Assembly: GCA_964495375.1 (NCBI GenBank) | Contig: CAZBWM010000025.1 | Coordinates: forward strand, 8,407-72,406 | DNA from: JAIESQ01 sp964495375 | GTDB taxonomy: Bacteria > Planctomycetota > Planctomycetia > Pirellulales > JAEUIK01 | Length of the DNA stretch: 64,000 bases | Direction: 5' to 3' | Shown: one piece after another, positions 62,926 to 64,000 of the stretch | How the letters are laid out: every line of letters starts with the position of its first letter | Numbering within the stretch: position 1 is the first letter of the stretch | Notes under the pieces: generated by a model | Database searches by the model: none | What the model saw: the letters and a program-made list of their open reading frames with translations, nothing else | What the model was told of the DNA's origin: nothing | Position numbers and translations under genes: made by a program

Positions 62926-64000
62926 AGGAGGGCCTTGATACTTGTCAGAATCTTCGTGCTCTCGGCGTCGAGGGCCGCGATCTCTTCCATGATCTCGCGC
63001 GGGCTGCGGTGCGCGACCACCTCGCCGCCGTTGGGGTTTTTGACCGAGAGATCGTACGTCTCCCCGTCGATCGTCTTGGCGTCGACAGTCCAGCTCTTTG
63101 GCGAGTCGGCGGACTTCTTTTGCAGCTTGATGAACTCGGCGAGGTCTTCGTCGTTCAAGGGGTTGGTCTTCCCCAGGTTGCGGCCGGGGTCGAGCTGGTA
63201 GTACCAGGTCTTGCGCGTCTTTGAGCCCTTCTCGAAGAAGAGGACGACGGTTTTAACTCCTGCACCTTGAAAGGTGCCGCCAGGGCAATCGAGCACCGTG
63301 TGCAGGTTGCAGCTTTCCAAGAGCAGCTTGCGCAAGCTCACCGATGCGTTATCGGTGTTCGAGAGAAAGGTGTTCTTGATGACGACCCCGGCGCGACCGC
63401 CGGCTTTGAGAATCTTGATGAAGTGCTGCAAGAAGAGGAACGCCGTCTCGCCGGTGCGGATGGGGAAGTTCTGCTGGACTTCTTTGCGCTCACCACCACC
63501 GAAGGGAGGATTGGCCAGCACCACGTCATAGCGGTGGCGCTCCTGGATGTCGGCCAGGTTTTCGGTGAGCGTATTGGTGTGGATGATGTTGGGGGCTTCG
63601 ATCCCGTGGAGGATCATGTTCATCGTGCCGATGACGTAGGCCAGCGACTTTTTCTCCTTGCCGAAGAACGTTTTTTCCTGGAGGGTTTTGATGTCTTTGG
63701 TCGTGAGGTTGGGACGACTCTTCAGGAACTCGAACGATTCGCAGAGGAAGCCCGCGGAACCGACCGCGCCGTCGTAGATGCGCTCGCCGATCTGGGGTTT
63801 GACCACCTGGACGATGGCGCGAATCAACGGGCGGGGGGTGTAGTACTCACCGCCGTTGCGGCCGGCGTTGCCCATGTTGCGGATTTTGGCTTCGTAGAGA
63901 TGCGAGAGCTCGTGCTTCTCGGTCTGCGAGCGGAAGCGGAGCTCGTCGATGTGGTCGATGATCTCGCGCAGGTTGTAGCCGCTCTGGATCTTGTTTTTGA
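62922..64000 (-). CDS. hsdM: Type I DNA methyltransferase HsdM, 5' end outside the window
   Basis: N6-adenine methyltransferase subunit. The frame continues past the ATG at 63875 to the window edge with typical HsdM sequence (ELSHLYEAKIRNMGNAG), so the start lies beyond 64000. Visible motifs: NGGEYYTPRPLIRAIVQ, SAM-binding motif I YDGAVGSAGFLCESF, and catalytic motif IV LANPPFGGGERK (about 63495-63520). The C-terminus ends in a helical region (EEIAALDAESTKILTSI). Its stop TAG (62922-62924) is inside a REP GTAG. First gene seen of the hsdM-hsdS-hsdR operon. Confidence 0.95.
   Translation of the reverse strand, partial: KNKIQSGYNLREIIDHIDELRFRSQTEKHELSHLYEAKIRNMGNAGRNGGEYYTPRPLIRAIVQVVKPQIGERIYDGAVGSAGFLCESFEFLKSRPNLTTKDIKTLQEKTFFGKEKKSLAYVIGTMNMILHGIEAPNIIHTNTLTENLADIQERHRYDVVLANPPFGGGERKEVQQNFPIRTGETAFLFLQHFIKILKAGGRAGVVIKNTFLSNTDNASVSLRKLLLESCNLHTVLDCPGGTFQGAGVKTVVLFFEKGSKTRKTWYYQLDPGRNLGKTNPLNDEDLAEFIKLQKKSADSPKSWTVDAKTIDGETYDLSVKNPNGGEVVAHRSPREIMEEIAALDAESTKILTSIKALL

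Noticed and set aside
62515..63224. Frames reading through the N-gap
   Set aside because: They cross unknown sequence and consist of translated REP repeats and antisense hsdM.

Overview
High-GC DNA that most likely comes from a planctomycete (Planctomycetota, probably Pirellulales-like); this is an inference from gene content, not from a marker gene. Supporting signs are two Tat-exported Gfo/Idh/MocA oxidoreductases, a DUF1111 di-heme cytochrome, very small membrane proteins with an NPYRAP start or an RLST-type first membrane helix, TPR-CHAT and secreted caspase proteins, and a Tad pilus locus without TadE/F/G. No rRNA, tRNA or CRISPR array was recognised. The window cuts the first gene (TPR-CHAT) and the last gene (hsdM), and 62757-62856 is a 100-N assembly gap.

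Layout. 1-6200: two caspase-fold proteins in tandem (TPR-CHAT, then an exported caspase/CsgG-like protein). 6200-14000: exported oxidoreductases, a CYTH and a GNAT enzyme, an esterase and a di-heme cytochrome. 14200-20900: a divergent RND efflux system (adaptor and pump on -, TolC-like protein on +). 21500-26000: a tandem family of tiny two-helix membrane proteins with a HEAT protein and a beta-propeller-like protein. 26470-36410: Tad/Flp pilus operon on -, from two near-identical pilins and the prepilin peptidase through CpaB, secretin, CpaE, TadA, TadB and TadC. 37180-50440: a cyclase-like protein, DUF362 and several large membrane proteins, a nucleoside-permease-like MFS protein, PII with a coupled receiver-like protein, and a methyltransferase. 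50750-57400: desaturase, acyltransferase-like hydrolase with a type III glutamine synthetase, SdpI-like protein, a CinA-like/NMN-adenylyltransferase-like fusion, and fbp. 57990-64000: a type I restriction-modification operon (hsdM-hsdS-hsdR on -) with a REP-associated tyrosine transposase (RAYT) inserted in it and surrounded by its REP hairpins.

The least expected signals are in the repeats. (i) At the RAYT/hsd locus, hsdM, hsdS and the RAYT itself all end on a TAG stop that is part of the GTAG foot of a REP hairpin. (ii) A composite TTTTGCGTCC repeat occurs in two distant intergenic regions, both between convergent genes. (iii) Two other hairpin families show compensatory changes between copies within the window. 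On the protein side, the main points are the CHAT/caspase pair, the tandem array of membrane modules (one member fused and reading into the next), the CinA-like/NMNAT-like fusion, and PII translationally coupled to a degenerate receiver.
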